64,000 bases of DNA from Arabidopsis thaliana (taxonomy: Eukaryota; Streptophyta; Magnoliopsida; Brassicales; Brassicaceae): the NCBI RefSeq assembly GCF_000001735.4, contig NC_003076.8, positions 4,526,001 through 4,590,000 on the forward strand, given 5' to 3'. The first letter of the stretch is position 1. Each line of letters begins with the position of its first letter. The translations under genes and the position numbers were made by a program. Shown here piece after piece: positions 32,862 through 45,050 of this stretch. Below the pieces are notes generated by a model that had not been told where the DNA came from, searched no databases, and was given only the letters and a program-made list of their open reading frames with translations.

Positions 32862-34028
32862 CTAGTTAAAAGCAGAGCAGTCCCTTCGAATCTCGCCTTG
32901 ATTCCCAACCTTAACCCCAACGCGGCCAAGATTCCTCATAGCAGAGCTAAAAGCGCTGTAGAATTCTTCAGCGTTGTTAGCAAACCTGACCACCGTAGCC
33001 TGAGACGAGAGATCGTTAAACAGAGCTTGATCGGAGGTGAAAAGTCCTTTCCGAGCCACGAGGTTCTGGTAGTAGCTATTGTCGAAGGTATCTCTGGACG
33101 TTAGGTCAATGTCTACTACAGCATCTGGGTTGGGGTCAGAGCAGGCTTGTATCAGCTGCTGAGCGTAGACCGGGTCCATCGTAGGGTCCACTGGCATGAA
33201 CGTCGAGAAATTGTGGAGACGGTTGGCGAAACGGTTGCAGTGAGAGGATCCAATTGTATGTGCGCCTGAAAGAGCGATCATGTCGGTCAATGAAAGCCCG
33301 TTACTAGCGAAGATCTGGACTAGACCTCTCACGTCAAGCCCTGGTTCAGGTAACTTGCCGGTCACTCTAGACGCTTTCGACACGAGCCCGTCTCGTCTCC
33401 CTAGCTCCACCTTAAACTCTGGCCCTCCAACCTGTTATCATCACAAAGTAAATGATTTATACTTGGAGAAATCAAATGAAACGTCGGTGACTTCAGAAAG
33501 TGGACTTACGAGCACGACGACGTCTCTAGCGGCGAGAGCTAGTATATCGGCACATGACACAACTCCGGGACATTGAGATTCTACAGCGGTTTTAGCTTTA
33601 ATCACGGTGTCAAATCCGTCTCCGGCGAGAGATTTATTGTCATCTGCGTCTTTCTCTGCGTCTTCATTCTCAGATGCTATAAACACAGACGCATCACATC
33701 CCTATAAAAAAAACACCAAAATTATTGACAAATACCAAAAGACTCCATAAAACTCTAAAATTCTACAAAAGCTAGCATCCATTGTTTGTACATATACCTC
33801 GACGAAGCAGTCGTGAAAGAACATCCGCAACGTTGCAGGAGCCGTTGTGACAGTTTGTTTGAATTTTGTAGTAACCGCCTGCTTAACGATGAGCTCTACG
33901 CTAGGACATGTCGAGGCGTAGTAATTCTCTGACAGTTGAGCATTTGACTCGGCCACCATGGAAAACAACAGCATCCCTAAGAACCACATCATCATAGGTT
34001 TTTTTGCATCATCACTACGAATATCCAT
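32862..34028 (-). CDS. PER55: Class III secretory peroxidase 55
   Basis: Haem peroxidase secreted to the cell wall, using hydrogen peroxide to oxidise phenolics. Three coding exons, 33798-34028, 33510-33701 and 32862-33431, give 330 residues. A signal peptide ([20 protein letters not shown]) precedes Gln31, the usual mature N terminus. Distal His72 is in [12 protein letters not shown], the structural segment is [17 protein letters not shown], and proximal His199 is in [15 protein letters not shown]. Paired cysteines for the four family disulfides are present. The chosen ATG (MDIRSDD) gives a normal leader; an upstream in-frame ATG exists but adds a non-signal extension. Known locus At5g14130 from memory. 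Confidence 0.95.
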
Positions 34029-35198
34029 CGTGATCGATTTTTCTCCTTTAATTTCTTTGTCTTCTTTAAACCCTTCTTCTGTCGATACAGTCCTTTCTTG
34101 AATAAATAGGACCACACCAATCTGTTTTGACCCTCCGATATGCCACCTCATTTATCTATAGCCACTGGATCTAGTCTCTATAGTATAAATGTGCTTATAT
34201 TTTAATTTTTTGTTAATGAATAAGTTATTTGATGATTAAAATCTAATCACATTCACAGGTGAATGCCAGAATTTTACAACAAGGATTTCTCAAATTTTAC
34301 TTAAGCGAGTACACATTTCTTGAGTTAGGGGGTTTAACTGACAGTGACAGTTTAACAAACCTCATTAAGTCAGTCATCTGCATGGAATTTTTTTCTGATA
34401 TTTTAAAATACTTTGTCTTGATGAAACGTATAATATAGTGTCGTTAAACACAAAATGGATAAATTAAATTCAAAAGATGAGTTTGAAAATTAGTCTTTGT
34501 CCATCCTAATATGATAATGATTTTGACTGATCGCCATGAATTCAGCGGAATACCTGTTCTAATTTAGTTCATCAACTTTAGCTCAACGGTTCCTCTATTG
34601 TAGCCGAAATTCAAATTTAACATTTAATATTACCCAATTTTGGTTATTTTCTGATACAGATATCTTTTGGTATAAATTATAATAGTATAAATTTATCATA
34701 TCACAGGACTAGTTCCCCTTTTGATGATAATAGAAACTTAGCAAATATTCAAATTGCTGATGACTAAAGTGTTATTTTCTACAAAAGAATCATATAATGT
34801 TAGTGAGAAGATTTCTAGATCATTTCAATTTCAACCACAAATTAGAAAACTATTTATAAGCTCATTGCAGGTGACCAATATATAATTATATCAGCACGTG
34901 TACAAACTACGAAGTGACAAACACATTAGAGCTTAACCAAATTACTTTGGTATATAGAAATATAGAAAATGTTTTTAATTAACTATATACACCACCATAA
35001 AGTTGATTAAAGAAAAAAGTTCAATCTGGATTGATTTAGAAAATGTTTGAATCCATATTACATGATCAACATTCTAGCTATCTGATTTAATTAATAAAAA
35101 ATAAAAATTCAGAATTTTTTCTCTCTTCATTTCTTAATCAACTGATAGAAACATAATGAGTTTTGTTAAGAAACTCGAGTTTAAAAATATAGTGGTGT
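34029..35198. other. AT-rich spacer upstream of PER55
   Basis: No coding signal on either strand. This is the promoter side of PER55; no specific motif is convincing. Confidence 0.4.
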
Positions 35199-35290
35199 TA
35201 ACCAATGAGGTAGTGGTAAATCTCTCAAGTGAAGGTGCTAGGTTCGAAACATGTTGGAAAGGATTTTTTCTCCAAAGAAGATAAATTTAA
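35199..35290 (+). repeat. Possible tRNA-derived SINE fragment
   Basis: The segment has GAGGTAGTGGTAAATCTC followed about 25 bases later by GGTTCGAAAC, a perfect pol III B-box core, in a non-tRNA context. This is how the heads of plant tRNA-derived SINEs look. I cannot define ends, a 3' tail or a target duplication, so the call is weak. Confidence 0.35.
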
Positions 35291-35538
35291 TCTGGTGTGA
35301 ATCCCGTTTTTGGAAAATATAAGATTTTTGGGCTTGAATTTCTAGATATAAAAGAAAAAGAAAATGGTGTTTCTTATACGTGGGCCTTCTTTGGGCCGAA
35401 CAAGATATCATATAGTCCAGGAAGGATCCAGTTAATAAACCGGAGCGGAGGAAATGTTCAGTTGGATACTTGTTTCATGTTTGTGAGACGTAAACGGAAA
35501 ATTTTGAATTTCTTCTGCTCTGCTCAGTGCCGGAAGCG

Positions 35539-37513
35539 ATGGCTACGGGTATGGCGGTAGATACGGTAGGCGAGTTAGGCTTTCCGTACTGGAACCCAAT
35601 CCGACGAAGATTTCCTCCGGATTCGCCGTTCTTTGCATCTGGAAATGTCGAGCGCGAGCTACTTGCTAAACAGGTACTCCTTATGGAATCTGAATCGATC
35701 GAATCTGACGTAATGCTTTTCTTAGGGAATAAACAATCTACATGATCAATTTTCAGTAAAATCGGTTTCTTGTCTAGACACTCTCGTTAATGGTCCACTT
35801 GAATACTTGATGATGATATTCGTGTTAGCATAGCTCAAATCGAAGCGGTTCTGAGATTTTGAGGTCGAATTATTTCTTTGTGGTAGTATCCAGAAACGAT
35901 TTTTGGGGAATTCATTTTCTTAGTGATGATAACTGTTCGGTTGCTTTCGATCTGTTTGGTTATTCTGTAACAGCGAATTTTTCATTTTGAAGAAGTCTTG
36001 TAATTAGGTCTGCTTTGTCAATTTGGATTAAACGATTGTTTCATTCTCCTTCTCCATGTAGTTATATGATGCTTAGTAATCGTTTTATAAGTATTATGCT
36101 GTAGATTGTTTATCATCTACAAATATTTATGCTCGCAAGAGTTGAGTCATAAAGGAGGATTTTAATTTACAGGTGACATTGGACTTCACAGAAGATGAAA
36201 TCAACCATCTGCATAAATTTGTGGAAATTGAAACCAGGTATTTCTCCTTCTTCACGGATGAGATTTTTTTTTTGTTGCGGACTGTTTTCTGATAGTAAAT
36301 GAAAACAATTCAGTCAACTATGGCAATGATTATAATTTTTAGATTAGATTATTGCTTACAAGAGTTTCATGTGTTTTACATTGGTTTTTGATGTGTTATT
36401 CTCTTGATTGGTATACTGAAGCTAAGAATCTGTACTGTTATTTTTGTTTTTTTGTCTTGGTGAATCTGGTTTGGTGTCAATGCCATTTATCCTATTTCTG
36501 ATTGTTTACTGTGCAGTTCACATATGTGTTGGTAGTGCGTGTAAGAATTCTAGCTAATAGTAACCAAATGGCTATGAATTTGATCACTGTTATCTATGTA
36601 GTTTTCTTTCAATATCCACATTTTTAAGTGGCAATCAGTAATATGGCATTGTGTCACTGATCAAATTTATGTAGACTAGTTTCAATTCCAAATTTGGTCC
36701 ACAATTATCTACGAAATTTGATGGTCATGAGTTTGACTATTTTGAGCAGAAGAATCTCGTGTCCCATTGTTGGCTGTCCTGAACGCCTGAAATCTTTGGA
36801 CCATTTTGAAGATCACTATAATGCACGGCACACTGCCTCTTGTTCAGTGTGCTCAAGGGTCTACCCTACTTCTCGCTTACTAAGTATTCACATATCCGAA
36901 GCACACGACTCTTTCTTTCAAGCTAAAGTTTCTCGGGGTTATGACATGGTATGCTTTATATACTCTTTATCTCTTTGTCCAAATATTAAGTGCGTTTTGA
37001 GGCAGAGCTCTTACTGTTAGCTAGTGACTGTGATACCACTCCTGCCATGGATCTCTTTAAAGTCACATCATATGCTAATTCTTCCTTCTTTCTGCTCTCA
37101 TTAACATCTTTATGCAGTATGAGTGCCTTGTGGAAGGGTGTGGATTGAAGTTCAAGACCTACAAAGCCCGGCATCGACACTTGATTGACAAACACAAGTT
37201 CCCAACGACATTTGAATTCTTCAAGAAGACCCAACTCTCAAAGAAGCGTAGAGAGAAACTTCAAAGGCAACATGTATCAAAGCTGAAACATGAAGAAGAC
37301 AAAGAAGCTGCTTCGTCAGATGCCATGGAAGTAGAAGACAAAGGCAGCTTAGACGGTCTTGTTTCAGCACTGTCCTCGCTAACTACCTCAGACACAACTC
37401 CTTCGAATGTCAGCTTCGGTCGACGCCATGGTCGTGGGCTGACCTTTGTTCCACGGTCTGTTCATAGAGAGAAACGGACCGAATCTTCGTCTGCACCAGG
37501 ACCAACTAATTAG
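35539..37513 (+). CDS. C2H2 zinc-finger protein, ZNF511-like
   Basis: Four coding exons, 35539-35673, 36173-36237, 36750-36948 and 37118-37513, give 264 residues. Three C2H2 fingers follow each other: CPIVGCPERLKSLDHFEDHY..H, CSVCSRVYPTSRLLSIHISEAH and CLVEGCGLKFKTYKARHRHL..H. Spacing and the linker HDSFFQAKVSRGYDMYECLVE resemble the ZNF511 family found from yeast to man, whose role is poorly known. A basic stretch after finger 3 (KKRREKLQRQHVSKLKHE) could be a nuclear signal. The C terminus has FGRRHGRGLTFVPRSVHR. Position matches At5g14140 as I recall it. The family call is inferred from finger spacing. Confidence 0.88.
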
Positions 37514-37659
37514 TCATGGTCTTGTAGTTCCTCCTAGTCTGCAGTAAGATAATGAAGAAATTTTTTATCCTTATCTGTTACTAACATTCTTAGCTGCTGA
37601 GTCTTTTGACGAATGCACACGAGCTAAACTTTATGTTTTAAGTAATTAATTTCAAAAAA
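37514..37659. other. Zinc-finger gene 3' UTR
   Basis: Short 3' UTR-like sequence between the zinc-finger stop codon and the LINE remnant; nothing else seen. Confidence 0.4.
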
Positions 37660-38761
37660 GTAAAAATTCGAGCAACTTTGTTGCGTATGCCTCAAATTTT
37701 TGGTCTATCAAGGAAGGTAGCACCGATTCTTGGAACTGGAGATGCTTGTTGCGTCTCAGCCCTCTTGCAGAAAGATTTACAAAATGCACCATTGGCAATT
37801 GACTTACTGCAAGTTTTTGGAGAGACTGATGGACGCCATTTGGGCCTTTGATCAAGTTTCTGGGTATTGATGGACCAAGGAACCTCAGGATCCCTATTAA
37901 TTCTAAAGTGGCTGCAGCTGTCGATGGCGACGGCTGGATTTTGCCATCGCCGAGATCAAGCAATGCGCTAGAGCTTCATGTTTTCCTTACAACATTACAT
38001 CTACCTCTGCAGCCCCTTGATGAGGACTCTTATGTTTGGTGCGTCGATAATGGCAATGATATCAAGTTTTCCTCAACCGAAACTTGGAATGCTATAAGGC
38101 ATAAAAAGGATTAGAAGCTATGGGTGTCTTTGATCTGGTTCAAAGGAGCTACGCCCAAAAATGCTTTTAACATGTGGGTTTCACATCTGGATAGGCTGCC
38201 AACTAGATCAAGAATGGTTTCTTGGGGTATGTTGGTTTCTCCTGTTTGTTGTCTCTGCCAAGTTTCAGCTGAAACTAGAGATCATATGTTGTTGTCTTGT
38301 GAGTACAATGTTATTCTATGGACCTCCGTTCTTCAAAGGCTCAGGCTGCCTTCGAGAGTTTTCCAAAGTTGGAATGATCTGATCACCTAGACCCAAAGGA
38401 GAAATAGCACCTCTCCTTCAACGCTCAGGAAACTTGTCGCTCAAGCGGTAATCTATGCTATTTGGAAGCAGAGAAACAACTTCATTCACAACCAGCAATC
38501 AATCCCTGCTGCTTGGGTGTTTAAGACCATTGACCGTGAGATGAGATCATTGACACCATCAATGCGAGGCGGCACCGGAAGAAGTTCAGAAACCTTATAA
38601 GGCTTTGGCTTATCTGATTGTGCTCTCCCTTTTGAATTATTTCTTTATCTCCTTGTTTTTTTAAATCTTTTTTTGGTAAAGTTTTAAGTAGTATTTTGGT
38701 AATCAAAATGTAAATCCAAAACTTTCTTCATTTATAAGATATTTACCCTTCGAAAAAAAAA
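37660..38761 (+). mobile_element. 5'-truncated, decayed LINE (L1-type) ORF2 3' end
   Basis: In one frame the DNA reads as the C-terminal part of a plant L1-type ORF2 protein, interrupted by stop codons (for example near 37798, 37830, 38112 and 38388). Recognisable pieces are ASNFWSIKEGSTDSWNWRCL, RNLRIPINSKVAAAVDGDGW, and the zinc-binding reverse-transcriptase (zf-RVT) segment KNAFNMWVSHLDRLPTRSRM..VCCLCQ..ETRDHMLLSCEY. A tail AVIYAIWKQRNNFIHNQ follows, then a T-rich 3' end and an A-rich tail at 38752-38761. The RT domain is absent, so this is a dead 5'-truncated copy. A target duplication is not clear. The left edge is approximate. Confidence 0.85.
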
Positions 38762-39245
38762 CAATTTATTTTGTGCCGAACAAAAGTACACAACATCATA
38801 CAAGTCACGTGATGTGCGTTAATTAGAACTGCATCCCGTTTCCCAGTTTGTAGCTAAACGTCGCACCATTCTAGTGTACGTTAGACGACAAGCTTTGTGC
38901 TGGACCAAGCTTCCTGCCTCAAGCATTAAGGACACTGACACAGATACTCGCTCTACTGGATCTCTGTGAACAAGCAGGTTCTCCCTAAGCTCAAAGCCCT
39001 TGCAGATCCCATTTACATCGGGGACTTAGTGTCTGCTTATTCAAGGCTTCAAGTGTGTATTTGTATGTGTGTTTTCTAGTTTCTACATAAATGTAGAATT
39101 TAAAAGTGTCACTGCAAAATAAGCCATGATTGTGAAAGATTCATGTGTAACGAATGTGTTCATATATAAATCATGAAGCTAGAATGATTATCACATCTCC
39201 TTGCAAAAATATCTTCTTTATGACCTCTCTCCCAAACAGTTTCAA
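38762..39245. other. Spacer with a possible gene relic
   Basis: Mostly spacer and the 3' UTR of the leftward DUF642 gene. The part at about 38880-39050 reads protein-like in one frame (LYWISVNKQVLPKLKALADP then IYIGDLVSAYSRLQ), preceded by stops. I do not recognise its parent gene. Confidence 0.35.
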
Positions 39246-40653
39246 TCAGAGAACTGCAACATACAACAAAGCGAAAATAAGTAGCAGCCAAGTGGGTTTT
39301 ACTGAGGCTGTTCCACCAAGAGGATGTACCATCACTTCATCAATCACAGGACCACAAACAACATTCTCTTTTGTCATTGTAACTGAGTAGCTGGTGAAAC
39401 TTATCTGTGCTGCATCTTTGTCTGCTTCAAACACTAACCCAAACTTCTCACCAGAGCCAGTCCCATTACTCTCCAATGTGAAGTTTTGAGTTACGGAGCC
39501 AGCTTGAGCACCCACCACGAAATGTCCTCTGCACGCATCGTTAGCATCGCCTAAGGTAAATGTGAGGTTGTATCTTGAACCTTCACTTGTGCCTTTTGTT
39601 GCTGTCTGTATGCCAGATGGAGCTGTGTTAGACAGAATTTCTATTGCAGCTTTGCCTTCTGGGACATGGAAGTGCTCCGAGTCTATGTATCTGACTGTTC
39701 CTATGACAGACCACTGCCTTAATGGTGATTGAATCAGGCTTGGAACCGCGTCAATCAGAACTCCATCGGTTGAGTTGGGCAAGAAACCAGGTCCAGACTC
39801 AAATCCACCATTGATTAAGAGGTTACCTACACCAACAAAATCAGAATATGAGTCTATGCAGCTAGATTTACAAGACATCAACTTATATAAACCAGACCTG
39901 CTTTCATCATGTTCCATATTGAGCTATGAGTTCAGCATTAGCACTCTCGGGATAAAAAAAAAAGCAGAAGGGAGGAGAAGTAACTTACCACTGTCTTGGA
40001 CCAATGTTACACCAACAGTCTTGATAAGCAATGTGTCAATGATAGGCCAACATGTGGAGTTTGTATCAGAATCAGAATCTATTGCCTGACTTTCAAGAAC
40101 TAAGTTAATAGGCTCACCATTCCCCCAACTACCCAAGTTATGACTGTAGCTCTGCCATGAAACCTTACTGTAGTTTTGTCTGTAAGAAAAGACCGCATTG
40201 CTGTCTGGCCCCGAGACACTGAGACCAGCAGAGCTTGTACAGTTCTGGCCTGCGTGGATCAGTGCGAATGTGAGGATGTAGTTCAATTCATCACCTTTGG
40301 CAATGAATGTTTGATTGATCTTGCCATCTTCACCGAGCTGAACCGCGTGTCCGGTATCAGGCAGTTCAACATAAAGCACTGTCCCTTGGAATGTCCATCC
40401 CGGGAGTGTACTGTTCTGATCCAGCGATACAGAGCTAGCATTTGAGTTTGTAGGTAAGTTTAACGGTGGAGATTCGAAGTCTGGATTTTCCAAAAAATCT
40501 GCATATCAAAATGTACAAACTTTAGTTTATCAATTTGAGTTCTGAAGATGAAAGAACAAATATATAACGAAGCATTTGAGATTCCAATGTACCTGAAGAG
40601 GCGCAACAGGAAACGAGAAGCAACAGGAAAATTCTCTGAAACCATATCGCCAT
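39246..40653 (-). CDS. DUF642 cell-wall protein, likely GPI-anchored
   Basis: Plant-specific secreted protein of the DUF642 family; members bind cell-wall polymers or pectin methylesterase. Three coding exons, 40593-40653, 39989-40498 and 39246-39826, give 383 residues. The signal peptide is IWFQRIFLLLLVSCCASS. Two related jelly-roll-like halves follow, opening with DFLENPDFESPP and NLLINGGFESGPG and closing with CWPIIDTLLI and CGPVIDEVMV, the paired family motifs. Several N-glycosylation sequons (NST, NFT, NGT) are present. The C terminus is hydrophobic (WLLLIFALLYVAVL) after a small-residue stretch, which suits a GPI-anchor signal. Known locus At5g14150 from memory. Confidence 0.93.
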
Positions 40654-41332
40654 TTTGCTTCAAACTACAAAGAAAACCTTGAACGTCAACGCTTCTTGGA
40701 TCCAGTGAATGTGTCTATTAATTAGTAAAATATTTAACGAGAAGAATGATGCTGTAACATGTTAGCATAAAGTTGATCATTAATAAATATATTAATAATT
40801 CTCTTTCACCTTAGTGGACTTGTCTTTGAGTTGTGCACAAATGAGAAGACTAAACACACAGATGGTTTGAAGAAGCCAGGGCCATCATCCATATAGTAGA
40901 ACTGTGTCTTTTTGGATCTGGTTCTAGTGTTTGTACATTTCAGGAAACAAAAGGTTGGTGAATTGAGAGTGTGAACAATGTTCTATTTAATTTGGTTACT
41001 CCAACCTAACTCTTAACTCACTCTTAGACTCTTAGTGGTTGGTGTATTGACCGAATTATTATTTTTAAGCAGTCTTGAAGACATACAAAACATTGCATAA
41101 TCGTAAAAAACAAAAGTCACGAAATGAAATAACCTACTAAATACTTGTGGAATTACCAAAATATTTTTGCCATAAATTATTATGTTTTTTTCTCGAACAT
41201 ATATACTGTATATGATTACTACGTATCAAAAGCAAATCCTGATTGAATTTGGAATTTGATTTGGTTTAGATTGCCTCGTCATAACTGGCTTTAGAAAAGT
41301 AAAAAGAGTGCAGTTTGTGACGACTTTTAGAT
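40654..41332. other. Divergent spacer between DUF642 and F-box genes
   Basis: Promoter region for both genes. AT-rich, no coding signal, and no motif I can assign with confidence. Confidence 0.4.
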
Positions 41333-42467
41333 ATGGCTTTGATTCACAAACGTCAAGCTCTCAATTCTAGGGGGGTGGATTGGTCGGAGCTTCCTGAGGA
41401 TGTGATCAGATTGGTTCTGCGACGGCTGAGACTCTCGGATTTTCATCGAGCTAGGGCGGTTTGTTCCACTTGGTGTAGGGTTTGGGGAGACTGTGTCTCC
41501 AAACCTAATCAGGTTCCGTGGCTAATTCTTTTCCCTGATCCAGCACAAATCAGACGCAGTTGCATGTTGTACAATCCACAGGAAGAAGAAAACGTTTACA
41601 CAATTCAAGACCTTGGTGTGGATCCTTGCCTTGCAAGTTGCGGCACCTGGCTCCTCGGTTAAATCTATATCTTGTGAATGTGCTAAATTTGGAGAGGATT
41701 AACCTAGTAGCTATCGAGTCTCAACGTGACCAGCTCTTTTCAGCGTACTCTACAGAAAAGGTCATTTTGCAAGCAAAGCCGAGATGATGGGATACCCTAG
41801 TACTGATAAGGCAGTTGTGTGGATAGACGAGAAAACTAAAGACTACGTAGTTGCTTGCAGCTGGGGTGGAGACAAGCATGCAGCCTTTTGCAAGAAAGGC
41901 GATTGTGAATGGCGCCAGATTCCTCCTTTGTTGGGGTGTAGTGATATTGCCCTCAAGGACCACAAACTTTACATTTACTATGAGGATGGTAGCATCGGAA
42001 TCTCGGATTTGAAGTTTGTAACAAAAACTGCTCATGTTCAGCTCTATCCCTTTCGCTTCCGCTTGGGATCTTTTAGCCCTTATGATACAATTTGGACAGA
42101 CTATCTTGACTGGAAGACCAACATAGTAATCACCATCTCTGGAGATTTTTTGATGGTTGGCTGCGTTCTTAAACGTCGTGACCTTTCCTGGCTTTTTCGT
42201 GGCGACCAGGCCGTGATCTTGGATCTAGGTATCACCGTGCAAGCATCCTCCGATATCCAAGGTATTACCAGAAACTCCACCTATTTCAGCGGTCTTCCAT
42301 CTAGCCAAAAGGATGTCTTCGTCTTCAATCTCTCCTCCCAGAAGGTTCAACGCCTTTCGTCTTCTTCTATCTCCTCCAGACCATTCTCTAATGCTCGCTG
42401 GCTCTTCCCCACTTCTTACTTCACAATGATACTCTTTCCAAACATTTTCGTTTTTGTTCAACTTTAA
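41333..42467 (+). CDS. F-box / DUF295 protein with disturbed reading frame
   Basis: F-box proteins recruit substrates to SCF ubiquitin ligases. The first frame encodes an F-box at residues 16-56 (WSELPEDVIRLVLRRLRLSD) and stops at 41660. The last frame (41784-42467, DUF295-like: DKAVVWIDEKTKDYVVACSW, DHKLYIYYEDGSIGISDLKF) is offset. A 76-base intron at 41658-41733 (CTCG|GTTAAA, GACCAG|CTC) would join them into 352 residues, the length I recall for At5g14160. However, inside and after that stretch a third frame reads LNLYLVNVLNLERINLVAIE, typical DUF295 coding sequence. The alternative is therefore a frameshifted, decaying gene rather than a real intron. Confidence 0.7.
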
Positions 42468-42695
42468 GTGTTTTTTTTTTTTAATAATGCCAATGTTATT
42501 TTCCTTTTGCTAATAAAAACATGACTTAACCATTAACGCAAAGGCTACAAAACAAAGCTAATTATATAAAGTAGTAATGTTTCAACATACACAAGATTAC
42601 AGATACACTAGTTCACTTTTAAACCAGACTAATCTCAACAATATCTTCTACTAAAAATGCTCAAACAGATGAAGAGACTTGTATCGTCAAGAAAC

Positions 42696-44444
42696 TCACC
42701 AACTCCCTGGCCCATCGTTCCCAGCTGCTGGCCTCCGGTTCAAGTAACGTATAACTGCATCTTCGACCCTGCAAACATTTTACCCCAAATTATGATTCAG
42801 AAACATTTTACAACTCTTTGACCAAAAAAAAAAAAAAACATTTTACAACTCTTAATACATATCATCTGTGCGAATAAAGGCCAGAGTAGCAGAGTCTAGA
42901 TGATTAGCTTACCAAGGTTGGTTGAAGAAGTCTGATCGACGTTCTCTCTCAGCATTTCGACTGGCTTCTCCCGCAACGACCTTTAGATCCTTGCTCTGAG
43001 ATTCGATCAGGGCGTTTATGAATTCAACTGGCGATTGGCTGAACCCCAAGAAAAATGCCCGCCTCCTCCTATGCTCATGGATTTTCCTTATGGCTGCACA
43101 TATTGCTTCATCACAAGCCTCAATCTCTTTGTTCTTCTCTGCGTTGGCTAGCAAATTGTTCAGATCTCTTTGGATCGGGAAGGGTACATCCACTAGCACA
43201 TCGTAACATGCTGATACGGCCGGATTATTTCCTGAGAGCTTGATTTTGTGTTCTAAGTGAATAGGTGGTGGAGGCGACAAGTGATGAGATATTTTCTGAG
43301 AGACCATAGTGAATTTCAACTTTTCTTCTCCAAAAACTTTCTGAAGTGCAGCATCACAGTTGAAGAAAGAGGGGTCATTTGGGTTCTGCAGTTTCCTCGC
43401 CTTAACGTAATGCCAAATTGCAGCGATGATTCTTGGGCGGGTTTCAACCTCAATCCCGAGAACATCCATCAATGCAGTAGAAAGCTTGAACTTTTCAGGG
43501 ACGTAGTTCATCTCCAACCGTATACTAGCAGCAAACTCCTGATTCCCTTTCCTCTTTATCTCAAAGCCTTCCTGAGGAGCAGGTGATCGAGCATTCTCCC
43601 ATATGATCAATGGGTTCTCAGGATACAGCCTCTGATCCAGGGAAACTGTAACCCTTTTGAAGAAAGACGAGAATTTGGGATGCAATGGGTTTGCTTTCTG
43701 AACAAACCCTGGCTGGTCGGGATCCACCCCATCTTCCAGTATCCTACCAATAATTTTAAGAGTCCATGTTGGCGGGTCAGCATTAGGATTCCCAGGGATC
43801 GTGTTGTTTTGGTTAGCAAACGAGTTGAAAACGTAGATCCTAAGAGTCTTCTGTATGCAGGGAGGGTTTTTAAGGGCTTCCTGGATGTCAACTTTCTTTC
43901 TAGTTAACGCAGCATCAACCCGAGACTCAAACTCCAGAAGTTGTGTGTATAAGGCAGACTCTGGCAAGATTGCAGCCACCCGCTCCTGCAATGACTTTTC
44001 TGGAAGCTTTTGTTTCTTTTTCCGAGCAGCAGGAGTTAACTCCATTGTTCTCATTGGGGAGATAGTGTTGTTACTCGCAGGAGCACCAGGAGGTCGCATC
44101 GGCGGTTTCTGCTGGAATCTCTTCATGTTTAAACTTCCAGGAGTCGTCAAAGAAGGAGAAGAAGGACCCAAGCCACCAATCCCCGGAGAACCTTGTGCTT
44201 GGTTCATCGTCATGCCTTGAGCTTGTAACTGAGCTTGCAGTTGTGCTTGAACTTTAGACTGTGCTTGAGCATGGGCTAGGGCCTGAGCTTGAGAGAACTG
44301 AAACTGAGCTTGAAAGTTAGCTGCCATATGAGACTGAGCAAAACCTTGGTTTCCAGGAACAGATGCAGAGGCCATCCCAGGATTCCCAAAAGGCAAAGGC
44401 GCAGAGCCTTGAGGCTTTTGTGGATTGTTGTTGTTACCAGACAT
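42696..44444 (-). CDS. CHC1: SWI/SNF complex subunit CHC1 (SWP73B, BAF60 homologue)
   Basis: Nuclear subunit of plant SWI/SNF chromatin remodellers. Two coding exons, 42913-44444 and 42696-42768, give 534 residues; the junction restores [17 protein letters not shown]. The N terminus is low-complexity Gln/Ala-rich ([19 protein letters not shown]), then basic [10 protein letters not shown]. The conserved BAF60 body follows with a SWIB/MDM2 fold near residues 315-395 ([30 protein letters not shown]). A 5' UTR intron is likely at 44465-44873, so the first leader exon lies near 44874-44960. It is convergent with the F-box gene, with only 228 bases between stops, so 3' UTR overlap is likely. Known locus At5g14170 from memory. 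Confidence 0.95.
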
Positions 44445-45020
44445 TGCTATATAAACCTATCAGCCTGAAAAATTCAGAAACAAAAAATAACACTCTTGAA
44501 AAATAAACTTCAATTACACCTAACGTATCGTAAGCTTATCAGAAATCTAAGACATATATGCAGAAATTCAGATGAATGCAATAGATCGGTTACCTAGAGA
44601 AATCGAAACCTCAAAACCCTAATTTTCTAAGATTGCTGCAGAGTTCAACTAAATAGGAGTAATACCCAGGCTTAAAAACAACGTCGAAGAGAAAATGACT
44701 GAAAATGCGAATGAAGAACTCGATTGGAGAATTTTTGAAATATACTACTAAGTGGCCATAGAAAGATCTGGAATTTACAAAATCCTAAGAGATACAAAAA
44801 ACAGAAAACCCAGAGCCTATACACCATAAAGATCGAGAATTCCTTAAAAAAACGAAGATTCGCAGCTTGGTACCTGCTTTTTTGATTCACCTTCTTTCCG
44901 GGATTCACCGGTGTTCCGTTGCTTCTCAGTTGTCGAGACTCGAGAGAGAAAACAAAAACAAATGCCCACCGGAGCTATCTATTTTACTGTCCGGGTTAAG
45001 ACCCGACCCGTATTTTTAAA

Positions 45021-45050
45021 GCCCACATTGAGTTATATCAAACTGGCCCA
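45021..45050. promoter_or_regulatory. Site II elements upstream of CHC1
   Basis: GCCCAC and GGCCCA cores lie 29 bases apart, upstream of the probable CHC1 transcription start near 44960. Inferred housekeeping promoter elements. Confidence 0.45.
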
